Shown here one piece after another: positions 10,610-22,250 of a stretch of DNA of 64,000 nucleotides (the stretch's first letter is position 1; each line of letters begins with the position of its first letter). The stretch spans positions 985,317 through 1,049,316 of the forward strand of contig NW_025064896.1 in assembly GCF_019112545.1 (NCBI RefSeq), read 5' to 3'. The notes under the pieces were generated by a model. The model saw only the letters and a program-made list of their open reading frames with translations. It had not been told where the DNA came from and made no database searches. The position numbers were made by a program, and so were the translations under genes. This stretch comes from Guyanagaster necrorhizus (Eukaryota; Basidiomycota; Agaricomycetes; Agaricales; Physalacriaceae).

Positions 10610-13214
10610 CGCGAAGTACTGGCAGTGAGATAAAGTCAGCTGAGATCCCTGCCGGAGGCGTAGCGATGCACGTAGATATAATCCCCTCTCAAATACTTCT
10701 GTACCTTCGGTAAAGCTAAGGCAGAGGTGGCGCGACAATGGCAAGGATGAAGCTCGACGTTGTGGTCCAAAACAAAAGGTGATCAACAAGTTCGCGTGAC
10801 CTGGCGCGTTTTTTCACGTGACTGTAACCCAGAGAAATCCCTGCACTGCCACAGACTCAGACTGTCCCGAGTTCGACAATTTGTTCGACGCGCTCGGATC
10901 GACATCCGGAATTTTCATATGGTGTCAAGGCTTTCACTTACAGTTACATATCCGGTACTACAAAGGATATTCCGCCATCAATCTGAGTCCCCGGCACACG
11001 CCAAAGATCGGTTCTAATTGGACCCATACCCTTATGTGAGGCATCTGGATCATCGTGTCTGTTGTTTTTTTTTTGATTTACACGGTTCCAGAGCTAGTGC
11101 CAGCAGGATTGAGCATGCTAACCCAGAGCTCGTTGAACCTTGAGGTCTCAAGTCACCTTGTAACGTGCTTCGACTCCTCAGTAAAACATATCCTTGGGGA
11201 GTTATTACACTGCTGGAGATTCGAGTAAGTAATACAGCATGTGCACGTGTGAACTCGTTTTGATAACCTTCAGTCATTCCGTTACATTCATCAGCGCCAG
11301 TTCTGTCGCGTAGATTTCCTAGTCCCGAACTACAGCCTGCGTAAACTTGTTCCCGTACCCGGTCCGAAGGTTCCTTTTTTCATCTCGCACCACATGGTTC
11401 TTTAAACCTTCATCTTAGAAAATTAGGGGAATACCGTCAATTGCTATGGCTTCGCTTTCATTACTGCAGCCTCCTTTTACGCTAACGAGCTGCTGTTCCT
11501 GCGCGCACAAGTAGGTACTTACATCCAGACATTGCTCTCCAGAACCTGCAGACTCGGAACCAAATGCTTCTCTGGGTTGGTCCGTCCTACACGATAGGTA
11601 CATCACCACGAGGAAAGCGGAACGTGAATTTGGCTCCTTTGCCTCTCCATGAGGGATCTCATTCGAGAAATTTCCATGGGGACTCGCAACGCAGATAATT
11701 GTCTACTATGTCAGTGCGCATTTTCATAAATCTTATCTAGATGCCCAACTGCTTCGGACCAAATGCCTGGCCGGCATTTCCTCAAAGTGTTTCTCCTGCT
11801 TTTCGACCACTGCCTTGGCCGTGTAAGCTTATTCATGTGTCAGAAAATGATCGGTGTGTAATTCCATCACTGCATAATATTCAAGTATGTTTGAATGCTA
11901 CGTATTCATTTTTTTCATTCATTATTTATTAGTCGGTCTGGGGCTTGAGCAGCCGGTGTCGCGGTCTTAACCACCACTTTGGTTGACACAATAATAATAC
12001 TGGCGCTTGAACGGTCAATGCGATTTCCAATGAATAGAATCTCCGTGGACCCGGTCTTTCGCATAAGCTACTTTCTCTGATGCGATTCGTCCGGACCTAT
12101 GTTTGCTTATTTTCACCTAGGGCCTGGAGTTTGGGTTGTCATTCACCGACCAATCAGGTTCGCTAGCGTATCTGACATTGCTCTCGTCTGTCTCATCGTC
12201 AGATTTGGATTCTCCGCCTTGTTACCAAGATGGTCGTGTACGTGCTCTCTCCTTTATATCAAGAGCTCCCCAGGCTTTCGTTATCTTGGACCAGTTTAAC
12301 TAACCCTTCTGCTACCATGATCTTCTGTGAAGCTCTTCGTCGATTATTCAATATCCGATCACCGACACCCCCGATCTCATAATCTTCACGGTCATGTCCC
12401 TCCGTATGGCATGAAAAACTGGCCTCTTCCACCGGAGGACTAGGCTTGATACATGAGGAGCGAAGCCCGGGTACTTGTGTCGACGCGTCTTCGAATTCCA
12501 CGCCTTGTAGTTGTTACGCATCCGCTCGTTCGAATTTATTTTCGCAGCTTGTAGATGTTAATCGCTACCACAATAACACTAGGTACATCGCTTTCATTTC
12601 TTTCTTTGAGCGGCGCCTGGGGACTTGAGGACATGCAGTTAGAAATTTTTCAATTCAAATGAAGGCAAGGTGGCGGTCCTGATCCTCAGGTCCGTCTTCC
12701 TGGATTCTATTGCTTCCCATCACCAATAGACTTAAGCATTTCCCCTCGTCAATGAGTGACAATCGATCGGAGTATACACCTAGCAGATTGTCAACTCGCT
12801 GCATATTCGACCGCTCTGAACTATAGGAGTATTGGGCGAAGAGCATAGCAATGAACTCATCCTCCATAGGCACCTGTGCAAGAGCCTTATTCTGCGGCAG
12901 TACCTCGAAACATGGTTTGAAACCTCACCATAGCCTCATGCTGTTAAGCGGATCTTTTCCGAGCCTTTGTGTTGTCCATCAATCCACTGTCGACCAATAA
13001 TAGCTTCACGAGTTTCCTAAAAATTGTGACTCATAAGTGACTATTCATAAGCTTTATATTAGGGTTCTTTTATGCGGTTGAGAATTTTTTGAGGATCACG
13101 AAATGTTCTTGGATTGGTCACATTTTGCTATGTAAACAATATAATGAACGGTTACATACTGGCTCGCATCATCCTGTGGACTTTTCGCTGTAGCGCCTCT
13201 CGTGCGTGGAGCAC
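10610..13214. other. Long region without a recognisable gene
   Basis: About 2.6 kb with only short frames. The first 200 bases upstream of 10609 probably hold the promoter of the TPX2-domain gene. Minus frames at 12259-12501 and 12655-12873 have plausible amino-acid mixtures but no motif I can name and no splice chain linking them. No repeat structure or transposon ends were seen. Confidence 0.45.
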
Positions 13215-14068
13215 TCAGGCCCAGGCCTCATTCAATGAAGCGCTCATTACACGCCACTGAGTACACCCCTCATAAATTTCGCCATCGTCATCGTCGTTAT
13301 GCATAGCTTTGACAGCGAAAACGAGTGGTGTAGACCTAGGCGCCAATATAGGCATTGGTTTTTGATTAAAAACAGGAAGCGGCAGTACAGACGCAATAAA
13401 TACCCTGAAATCGTATCCATTCTTGGATTGAACCACATCTTCCTGAACCTCCCAATTAAGCGTGCGAATAGGACAATATGAATAGATAATATTGTCAGCC
13501 TGTACGCCGCTGGATATGAATGGAAAATTCCCGGAGAGATTCCTGCATATCCACAGTGTAAATTAGAAAGCAAAGGGTCATGGGTTGAGGCTGAATCTAC
13601 CTCCCTGAGGACCAAGAGTATGCCATAAAGTAAACAAAATCGAGTCGTATACAGGAACCACGCATTTGTTTCAATCAAGTATGCGGAGATTTGGTTCTCC
13701 GTAGTTCGCCTAGTTCTTCCAGTCGTCGGCATTAAAAGGGTGACGCTGGTCCAAGTGAGTCGAAGTCTTGCAAGAGCCATTTTATACCTTGATCCTACAC
13801 GTGTTGAAAAGCTTAGAGCGAAAATATTTTTTCTCTTCTGACGTTTCCGACGAGTCTTCATCCCGTCACCCATAATCACATTGTCACCAAAATGTTTGAC
13901 CACCTTGCAGGTTGTGTATCGTTCATCTCGTACCACAGACTGGCCAAAATTTTGCACAGAAAATGGTACCCTGAAGAAGATAAATAAGAAAGAGCAAGAG
14001 AGGTTCAGATAGTTTTGCGGATCCGGGATATCTCTAAGAACCGTGGGAATATTTGCTCGTACGGCCAA
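13215..14068 (-). CDS. Doubtful hypothetical gene or gene fragment
   Basis: Two overlapping frames occur here. One is a 273-codon frame (13247-14068) with basic and hydrophobic patches. The other is a shorter frame (13215-13436) that, extended upstream to about 13545 after a possible acceptor, has a more protein-like composition with an acidic run (NDDDDGE). A splice between them near 13545-13600 would be plausible (donor GTAGATTC, acceptor ATATGCAG). I recognise no domain. The longest frame also overlaps the 5' leader of the DUF4604 gene on the other strand, which argues against it being real over its full length. Confidence 0.2.
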
Positions 14069-14080
14069 ACGTCAACCACG

Positions 14081-14725
14081 ATGGCACCCAAGGAGCCAAC
14101 GCGCGCACAGCTCTCTTCACGGCTATCCTACAGCCAGCATACGCCGGCGTTTCTGCAGAAACTCCAGAATCGAATTGCCGGAATACCGGACTCTGACCAC
14201 GAAGATGACGACGAGTGGGAGTATGATGGTTCAGGGCGTCCGCCGATACCACGACGACCCGCAATCCCAGAGCGCCCTGAGAGCCAGCCTGGAAGCGAAG
14301 ATGAGGATGATAGAGATGAGAAGCCCCAAGTCGTGGTCTTGAAAGAAGGGAAACATTTGACGGAGAGGGAGGCTGAAAATGTTAGACGGCAAGGTATTGT
14401 GTGCTATTCTCTCATGGACCCCTGGTTACTGACTACAACTAAAGAAAAAGGACTGTCCCCACTGCCTCCTGATTCCACGGTTGACACCGAGGTTCATGCT
14501 GTCGATCCCACGCCCAAAGAGAGTGCCATTGCCAAAGGCAAAAAGTCAGCACCTAGCCTTTCTTTTTCTTCATCGAAAGCTGCTGCAACAAAGTCCTCAG
14601 CGTCGAAACGGAAGCGAATTGGGGGCTTGGAGGATGCTAGCCTTTCATCGAAAGCTCCATCGAAGAAGAAAGCGAAGAAGGCTGCGAAGAGCAAAACATT
14701 GCTATCGTTCGGTGACGACGCGTAG
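14081..14725 (+). CDS. DUF4604 domain protein
   Basis: A short, charged protein of the DUF4604 family (uncharacterised, widespread in fungi and animals, probably nuclear). The ATG at 14081 gives MAPKEPTRAQ followed by the family start pattern (RLSYSQHTPAFLQKLQ). It continues through an acidic stretch to DEKPQVVVLKEGKHLTERE and ends in a Lys/Ala-rich tail closing with KTLLSFGDDA, the characteristic family C-terminus. One 51-nt intron (14394-14444, with a CTGAC branch-like site) keeps the frame if retained, so it could be missed. Removing it gives a clean join, RRQEKGLSPLP. The tail has nuclear-localisation-like basic clusters (KRKR, KKKAKK). It looks intact, with a length normal for the family. 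Confidence 0.85.
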   Translation: MAPKEPTRAQLSSRLSYSQHTPAFLQKLQNRIAGIPDSDHEDDDEWEYDGSGRPPIPRRPAIPERPESQPGSEDEDDRDEKPQVVVLKEGKHLTEREAENVRRQGIVCYSLMDPWLLTTTKEKGLSPLPPDSTVDTEVHAVDPTPKESAIAKGKKSAPSLSFSSSKAAATKSSASKRKRIGGLEDASLSSKAPSKKKAKKAAKSKTLLSFGDDA

Positions 14726-15513
14726 CTCACTAAGACATTTCCTTGGGACATTCCATCCAATCTCAGCCAGTGGGAGATCACAGACACGTGGAGGCAATGC
14801 AAAAACGACATCACTCTGGCACATGTCGACACCAGGTTACTCTCGTAACTCCTCTGCATGGGGGACACGCGTCCTTTTCCTATTCTTTACCCGTGCTCAA
14901 TGAATGCCAGGGCACTCCCTTTCGCTTCGCAATCAATCACAGCCTCCATACTCCTCCCAGTGACCAACTCTTGGCTACGTAGTCATGGAGCAGAGGATGT
15001 CCTATATAGTATATATGAAGGGATGTGTGATACACAGGTTTCGTGTCTTGGTTCTATCGTCCAAGCGTCTATCACACAGATTGTTCATGACGGTATTACA
15101 CGTCAGTTCTCATCGTGGGTTCGTATGGCGGCAAAGGACTGGAGTCTTGCCCCGCATTTTGTCCAACTTGAAGTTGTGTACCATCAAGTCATGATCAGAG
15201 TCGCTGACGGAGCCGCTGCTTTCCGTCATATTCGGTCGTCGACAGACCCAGAATCGGATTATGTCCTGGATGGGAAGTGTATCAAATCAAGGTGCAACAT
15301 GGAGTACCTAGGAGACGTACGCGATGAGGTCCAAATATCAGCGCAGTTACCAGAGGAACTGCCGAGGTTTACGCGTCAGTCGCATTTCAATTGTTACTCT
15401 ATTCAACAGTGTTCACTCACGTCCTGTCAAAAGCAAAGACCATTCGGCGCTCGACTTGTTCGGATTAGCCAAGATAAATGCATACAGCCTGTGAAACCAG
15501 ATGGGTTAGCTTG
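14726..15513. other. Intergenic region between convergent genes
   Basis: A 224-codon open frame runs on the plus strand from 14858 to 15532, but its composition shows no domain and it overlaps the 3' end of the minus-strand receptor-like gene. I treat it as chance. The interval otherwise holds the 3' flanks of the two converging genes. Confidence 0.35.
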
Positions 15514-16594
15514 TCATGGTAACTTGATATAAATTACACCCATGCACCCTAATGCGAATCCGATATTCATGGTGTAGACAATCTTTCTTATAAAAAGACT
15601 GATTGGAAAGGGAGTGTCAAATACGATCACTGAGTTTCTACGCCTCAGCTGTCTCTCGTGTTGATAGAGTAAGATTCCTGTGATCACTGTAGAAAGAAAC
15701 CACGTCGTTCCGCGAGACTGGCACGCCGGCGCCACCCACCTTCGACAATGATCATTATTCCAGCTTCAACAGTAATGACAACAGCGCTAATCAGGGCACA
15801 GTAGTTGGATGTGTCTGTCAGTCCTATAATGAAAATAAGGGTACTTGGAATGACACTGACGGCGCACTCGAGCGTACATGACAGTAAAACATTGTCGGAT
15901 CCCGTTCAACCTGGTTCTTGTTTGTAAGGGCCAGCTAGAGATGAATTTCAACGGGGATCGCTGGGGTAACAAGATATTGAGACGAGACGGGACGCACTAC
16001 CAAGCCCTCAATGATAATTGCGACATATACGAAAAGAGGGAATATTATTAGCTATCGTAAGTAATCAGTATGTTGTACTTTATGCAGTAGCGAAACTTAC
16101 AATTGAATGTGTGCTAGATTTCATTTCCTCCCGTCGTGAATAAGCCTATATTCTGAGGAGCAGCTGCCCACACCTCATCAAGATCGTTGTATTTGACGGA
16201 AGGGGATTGCAAACGTACCTCCATGGACAAGGATAAGGCGTATGAGACGACTCTTGTGTTGAAATTCGGTCAATCGTCCTCAGAAAGTTCGAAGTAGATC
16301 CACCCACAAAACAGGGGCAGCATAAATCATCACTGTCTGAGCTACGCATAGTCCAAATGGCGGTTCTCCAGGACCCATCTGGTATCCAACGAGAAGGAAA
16401 AACGACACGCAATACACTATCGCTGAGCATATTAACGCATACCATATTCGCATCCTATATACATGCCTCGAGATCAACGCAGGCAACAGCACAGCTGTCA
16501 GAAGGACCAGACTGATGACCAGGATACTGTTAAATATCGTCGTTTGAGTTCGTACCGAAATGTCTAGTGACGGCGGTAGCTGAGCGAAAGACAT
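15514..16594 (-). CDS. Seven-helix (GPCR-like) membrane protein, possibly frame-broken
   Basis: Reading from the ATG at 16594, the first exon encodes two strong hydrophobic helices (around SILVISLVLLTAVLLPALI and YALICSAIVYCVSFFLLVG), then a motif ending AAPVL. Further exons give a third and fourth helix (for example FPLFVYVAIIIEGL near 16010), an extracellular-type loop with DPTMFYC, then two more helices (STLIFIIGL; ALISAVVITVEAGIMIIVE), a basic cytoplasmic loop (HERQLRRRN) and a last helix before the TGA at 15514. This layout matches basidiomycete seven-helix receptor-like proteins of unknown ligand. Near 15845-15875 the reading frame shifts between DPTMFYCHV and the next helix. A 44-nt intron ending at CTCGAG would restore the frame but remove the conserved loop. 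The tail is short. It may therefore be a damaged gene or contain a sequence error. Confidence 0.5.
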
Positions 16595-19500
16595 AGGGAG
16601 GGAAGGAAAGAATCACACCATGACTGAGAAGAACCGGACCCGTCATGGCAAGACAAACTCTTAGGATCTTGGGAAGGAGAAAAAAGAATAAAGTTTGAGT
16701 CCGAGTCCGAAGCAAGCTACTGTACTTAAAGGGCTTTTGAACTAGCTTATTCGAAAGATACTACCCGCCAGAACTCCACAGATTAATCCTATAGGATCAG
16801 AGTTAGACATGGACAGTAGAGTTTTAGTGGCGGACAGCAACAAGGTAGCAGTTCAAAGAGAGGCGTTGAGAACTGACATTGTTGCACTCCGAATAGTGCG
16901 ACGGAGATAATGCCGGTCGGGAGCGTCGAGAGATAATGTGCCCATAAATCGAAAGCTGGAAGGTTCAGGAGCTTGTGTAAGTGGAGCCGTCCTGTTATGC
17001 AGACTGATGATAATGACGGTTAGCCGTTATTTTGGTGGCGTTCGTGTCTATTGACTCCCTGGCGACGAAATGGATCTCGGGGATGTCGGCCATGATACTA
17101 CTACAGGAGTTGTCAGTATATTCAGAGATGAGCCATTGTTGATCTATGAATGAATTGGAAATGTATACCTTCGACCACATTGAAAATGGATTCAATAAAG
17201 CGGGACCGCGGCTGTACTATGTACTATGTAGGCCATACTGTGGGAACAATTAGATATTATCAGGTATATTGCTGACCAAAAGGCAGTCAATGCAGGCAGT
17301 ACTAATCATGACGTGCATCATTAACTGAAGCTTGAAAATGATAAGCAGTACTACAGCAGAGATCGCAAATATCCGAGAAGCCTAGAAGAATGTGGGAACC
17401 AGAAATAGTGTCGAGGAAAGCCCACATCGCAGCCAGAGCAAGGTATCATGGTATCATGGAGATTTAGACTCGGAATAGCTTGCCGCACTTAAGATAGCAC
17501 AGACCATATGACCAGTTAACTCTGACTTAACCTTCTACCACGACCTTCTCGTTTCGCTGGCGTCGTCGCCATTTCTTCTTCAGGGAAATTCTCGTCTTGA
17601 ACCTAAGATGTCTGTTTCTTCATTACTTCGACGGCAAATTCCTAACATTGAATGCAGTAATCGTGTGGAGGAATTGACAATGCACATCACTGTCATCCCA
17701 CCACTGAAACTTCTCCGTAAGAGGCGCGGACATGTCGTCGGCATCCTAGACATCGTCGTATCTGACGGTTCTTTCTTGACTACGTCTTTCTGGGCTTTTC
17801 AAACCCACCGGGAGCGGTCTGATGACAAGCTTCAGAAATCTTGTCCTGGTGCTTCTGCAACCTCTCACTGCTCCCGGGCCACCGGCGCAAACGAAGAGAA
17901 AGTCATGAAATGGCGCAAAGTGTCAAATATTTCGATTAATAAAGACCGGCTGATATCAATTCATCATCATTTGAACACATCGTATTGTGACTAGAGGCGC
18001 CAAAGACTTACAAGTAACAGGTAGACGCTTGTAAGAAGCGATTTGATGAACTTTGGAATGTATATCCCCTCTATCACCGTTGCTCTTGAAGGTGGGAGTT
18101 CGTACCTTTTTCATGGGCGGCACTCGCAATGGGCCGAATGATCAGAGAACGAATGGCCAAAAGGTATAGAACGATCTCGTTAGTCAAGACACCGTTTCCG
18201 CGATGAAATTAGCTGGGTTCCAGGTCATTGCTAAAGACGAGGATCACCCGCACGGCCGACGAGTTAGATCCACGGACGAGACCCCTTGAATAGGACCAAG
18301 AGAGGAGATACGGCAAAATGAGTCGCGTCTGCAAACCACTAGCGCTCTTAATTCCCTCTTGGAATAGCACTTTATCACGTCCATTGCGAAAACCTCGGCA
18401 GACATCAGAGCTGTACCAGTGCCGAGTTACATGATAATCATCTCCAGTTCCAAAGCTGCCATATTGAATACGATCACCCGCCGGGAGGGGGGGGGGGAGG
18501 GAAGATTGTGCGCGATGCCTAAAACCTGCGTTCGTACATGTTAGGTCCGCGCTGAATATTAAAGCGTAAAGGCTATCCTTGCCGACCTAATATAAATCAG
18601 TGGAGAAATTCTCTTGCGTCCTCTCTAAGCCGCGGTATTAAGTGTCAGTCTTTATTCCCTGGGGCGAGCAGAAGTCGCCCGGAGACGGTGGTAATGAAGA
18701 ATATACAAGCGAGGAAGTCCATTATGTGTCCAGACTCGGCCTTGTTAGGATTATCTTTAAGCCTCTTGGACTGTCCCGGAAGTGTACAGAAAGAGTGTGG
18801 AATTTCCGACCACGATGGCATTCAGCTCAAAATCAAGTTTGCAGACTTCGCACCGGCTCGATGGGATCCTGCGGTGTAGTGAAAATGACATCTTTCCGTT
18901 GTACAGTTTGTGATGCCGTTCGCAGGGGCTAGAGCTTCCACACAGCCAAAAAGACCTTCGCTTCACATCTTTCTTATTCGCATTTAACTTGTGTATTTGA
19001 TTTTGGCCGTAAGTTCAAGGTTCAAGTCCACCTGGTAGTCAATTAGCGAAGGTGGCTAACCTAACAGTACCCGAAAAATGATCTGAATTGATGTACGTAC
19101 TATGCTACAGGAATCCTAGTTTGATTAGCTCACGAGTGACGAGTCAGGAAGTTTGTTTCACATCCATAAACGAAATCTCAGCGGTTCTTCAGGGTCACAG
19201 CTACAATCTTGATACGATATGTATGAAGAATATTCTGCGGCGCAAGCAATAGGAGTCGCTTGCTTAGGACCAGAGCGCCAGCCATGAAAGTCATACTAGA
19301 TCTTCCAGAAGTGATGATCTAAGGTATGTGTAGACCAAGAGAGAACAGTCAGCGTATTTAATCAAATTCACGAGCTCGGCAGGTGGAAGCAAGAACCTCG
19401 ATAGATAATTGCTCGACGCCACCAATGCCATGAGCCGGGAAAAACGGAAAGCGATAGTCGGCCGAGTCGGGACGAAGCAGCGACAGACCCTGAAATGAAA

Positions 19501-19799
19501 AATTCAACTACTTTCCTTTAACTTTCCAGAAAGATGCTGAACAAAAAAATCAAAGATGCTCCCTTTGATGTTTTGTGTGAAAGACGAAGTTCGCATTACA
19601 GGTGATCGCCGAGTGTCTCCGCCTCCACGTGGCGAATTTTACGGTTTCTTCCGGAACGTTGAGTCCCAAGTCCCTCGAAAATGCACCCATCGGTAAAGAG
19701 GCTCGCCACATCCGTTGGGACGAGACCACTGAAGCTGCAACAGGCCAGCGCGTCGCTGCTGCCTCCAATCGTGCAAGTCTGATTTCGGACTATTAAGAG
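16595..19799. other. Gene-poor region with scattered short frames
   Basis: No frame here shows a recognisable domain. Short frames at 16995-17195 (minus), 17608-17994 (plus) and 18642-18932 (plus) lack splice-linked partners. A run of 11 G at 18487-18497 is flanked by more G-rich sequence. The frame at 19602-19796 ends with TAA three bases before the SDHAF3 start codon and lies in its presumed leader. Confidence 0.45.
18487..18497. repeat. Homopolymer of 11 G
   Basis: A run of 11 guanines flanked by further G-rich bases, in a gene-poor stretch. Confidence 0.85.
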
Positions 19800-20269
19800 A
19801 TGAAGCTGTTATCTAAATTCTTGCGCAGGCTATACCGACATCTTTTGAGAGCTCATCGTTCTCTACCGGAGGGTATGCGTTCTTTGGGAGACGAATATGT
19901 GAAAGCTGGTGCGTGAGTCTTTAGTGACAGCTCAAAAGTGAGCTGAGGGCAGCATATGCAACAGAATTTCGTCGTCATCGAGAGGTGACAAACCCCTTGC
20001 ATATTATTGGTTTCCTGTCGCAGTGGAAGGCATACTTGGACAAGATGCCCAGAGACTCAGAGCCGGAGAAGTTTACTGGACAGAAATTGGGTCCTCAGTT
20101 GATTGAAAAAGTGAATGATCCTATTCGTCCTCGGATTCGTAACTGACACGCATGTCGGTGGTAGATGTCTGCGGAGCAACTTGGGCAACTTTATGAACTG
20201 AAAAATGCTACTAAGGATGCGTGGAATTCTATCGAGGATGAAGGACCCAAGGATCCGAGGGAGCAGTGA
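19800..20269 (+). CDS. SDH7: Succinate dehydrogenase assembly factor 3 (ACN9/Sdh7 family, LYR protein)
   Basis: Mitochondrial matrix LYR-motif protein that, in its family, helps mature the iron-sulfur subunit of succinate dehydrogenase. The ATG at 19800 gives MKLLSKFLRRLYRHLLRAHR, which includes the LYR tripeptide. The family core follows: LPEGMRSLGDEYVKAEFRRH, NPLHIIGFLSQWKAYLD, and near the end MSAEQLGQLYELKNATKDAW. Two introns are read: 19909-19964, and one ending just before the ATGTCTGCGGAG segment at about 20164. The spliced protein is about 115-120 residues, normal for the family. The TGA is at 20267-20269. Cyanase follows 242 bp downstream on the same strand. Confidence 0.9.
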
Positions 20270-20511
20270 TCTTGCTGGCTCACAATATAGTTATTCTGTT
20301 CTACTTTGTACCACAGTAAGCGTGCGGTCTCATTACAATGACCGACCTTACTTATATCACCTCAATTTAGACCCCATGTAACATGATTCTACATTCTATC
20401 TTTCGGTGAATGTCGGTGGCTCAAGTTTAGGACGGTTGTCACGTTATCGAGTCGATATAAGATCATGTGTGACTGTCATCCCACTCCGTCTCGAACCACT
20501 ACCAGTGCACC

Positions 20512-21378
20512 ATGGCTCAAACAGCGGTAAACCATATGATCATCTTCTTCTTCTTACAGATGGCTCATTTCTTACGGAACAGACGATTCCCGCACATAAC
20601 TCGCCCTATACTGATCTCCCTTCCGTTAACTCGAAGCTGTTCGAAGCCAAGGCAAAGAAAGGTTGAGACAGATGTTTCTTCTTCAACAGAGAATTCAGAG
20701 CATTGAATATACAGGCCTGACTTTCGATCAAATTGCTCAAGCTGTCGGGAAGGATGAAGTCTGGGTTGCTGCTGCGTTCTATGGCCAGGTTCACCATTTC
20801 AATAACCGCAGAATTCGAATCTCAATTATCGACAGGCAAAGTTCACTCCGGAAGAGCTACAGAAGGTAGCCGAGACGCTTGATATTCCGCGTAGTGACCT
20901 GGTTGCTGGCCTGGGTGATCATTGGTGGCCCAACCGTGGACTAGGTCCCATGCCTCCCACTGACCCTGTTATTTATCGGTTGTATGAGGTGAGTAATCAT
21001 TCAATCGAGATTATCCGGGTCTTGATTGCCTTCGTTACTACCAGAGCGTCTTGGTATATGGTCATGCGATCAAGGTACGTTATCCGGCACAATTATGCAA
21101 CTTTCCTCTCACAGCGGATGGATTGAAGGCCATTATACATGAGAAAGTACGCCATATGTACCCTTTACCTTCTCACGAGTTTCCAATGCATTCCACGACA
21201 GTTTGGAGATGGTATTATGTCTATGATTGACTGCAAGATCAACATAGCGAAGAAACCGGATCCTAAAGGGGATCGCGTCGTTTTGACGTTCGAGTATGCT
21301 TTGTGTTCTACCTTTTTGTGGGTCAGACATTAATATTATCCCCTTAGTGGTAAATTCTTACCGTATGCGAAGTGGTAG
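20512..21378 (+). CDS. CYN1: Cyanate hydratase (cyanase)
   Basis: Cytosolic enzyme that uses bicarbonate to convert cyanate to CO2 and ammonia (via carbamate), allowing detoxification or nitrogen use. I place the start at 20512, with a 15-nt coding exon (MAQTA), an intron at 20527-20582, and then TIPAHNSPYTDLPSVNSKLF. The rest matches the family closely: AKAKKGLTFDQIAQAVGKDE, VWVAAAFYGQ, LGDHWWPNRGLGPMPPTDP, VIYRLYE (catalytic Arg and Glu), HEKFGDGIMSMIDC (catalytic Ser), and the terminal DGKFLPYAKW. I count eight exons, including an 18-nt one at 21129-21146 (AIIHEK) and a 30-nt one at 21045-21074. The TAG is at 21376-21378. The length (about 160 residues) is normal. An alternative unspliced start at 20406 gives an atypical N-terminus and is less likely. 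Confidence 0.93.
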
Positions 21379-21529
21379 AAAATGTAATATTTTGGTTTTG
21401 TAATTGGCACGGCGCAGTCGCACCGAACTTTTAAACTCCGATATCAAACCAGCAAGGAAACAGATTTCTACTCTACCTCTACCTCTCCTCCACATTTCCT
21501 AGCCTTCATCTCATTTTACTATCCTTATT

Positions 21530-22250
21530 ATGTCGCTGAATCTGGCACTCTCGAGCTCATCTGCTTCATTGCGCGCAAAGCCATCTCTATGCGAGCATAG
21601 GAAGTTGTCGGATTCTCATACGGACTGTTCCTCGTCGCTTTCTGGATGTACCAGTGAATCATCCACATCCGAGCGAGTCTGTAAAGTCGAATTTGCTTGT
21701 GAGCAGGTCTCGTTCCAGCCCCATTCAACTGCTAGGAATCGTCCTGACGAGGAAATGACGCCTTTGCCCTTGTCGGACGATGATTTAGGAGATGATGCGG
21801 AGCCAGATGAGCGTATCAAATCGCCGTCATTGATTCCGACCAACATTTATACCAAGAAACGCGAGGGTCGGATGGGTTTTGGTGCTCGACGAGTTACTGC
21901 CCAGGTACGGCATTTGTTTTTCGTGTTTCTTCCTGGTCCTCAGCCACTATCTTCCCACTTAGGGAATACCTTTTGGAGGAGCAGTTGGTCTAGGCTTAGG
22001 CCTTTCGTCACACTACTCTCTCTCCGGAGATGCTACTATTAGCCGACCTGAAAACTCCCCTATTCTCCCTGAGCAACCTCGTCTAGTTGCCCTTCATCTG
22101 GCGGACTGTCCCTCCCCAATTCTACTTCCGCCGCCCTTTGTCAGTGTCACGAAGCGTCCTTTCCCTGACGAAACTGTTGCCGAGCTTGAGTCCCATATTC
22201 TGCATCTCAGATATCGCCAGCTCAGCCGCAATCGACAGTTTTCATGCTAA
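21530..22250 (+). CDS. Hypothetical two-exon protein
   Basis: Preceded by a strong CT-rich leader (21475-21520), a common feature just upstream of fungal start codons. Exon 1 (21530-21904) encodes a Ser-rich region, an acidic patch (LPLSDDDLGDDAEPDE) and then a conserved-looking segment, SLIPTNIYTKKREGRMGFGA. A 58-nt intron (21905-21962) is followed by exon 2, which gives a Gly-rich turn (GIPFGGAVGLGLGLSSHYSL), a Pro-rich stretch and a helical tail (VAELESHILHLRYRQLSRN), ending with TAA at 22248-22250. The frame joins cleanly across the intron, which supports a real gene of about 220 residues. I do not recognise a family. It is probably soluble, nuclear or cytoplasmic, and largely disordered. 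Confidence 0.6.

Noticed and set aside
14858..15532. A 224-codon plus-strand frame as a gene
   Set aside because: There is no domain or splice context, the composition is unconvincing, and it overlaps the end of the minus-strand receptor-like gene.
19009..19035. B-box-like GGTTCAAGTCC, suggesting a tRNA gene
   Set aside because: The flanking bases cannot form a five-pair T stem, and no A box, anticodon arm or acceptor stem lies in range.
20406..20511. In-frame upstream ATG at 20406 as the cyanase start
   Set aside because: It would add an atypical N-terminus. A model with a 15-nt exon and a normal 56-nt intron gives a family-like start at 20512.
17690..20580. Apparent similarity between frames at about 17690-17800 and 20470-20580 (TVIP..., DGSFLT)
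   Set aside because: The nucleotide match is limited to short stretches and the spacing differs. The second copy lies in the leader and first intron of cyanase, so it is most likely coincidence.
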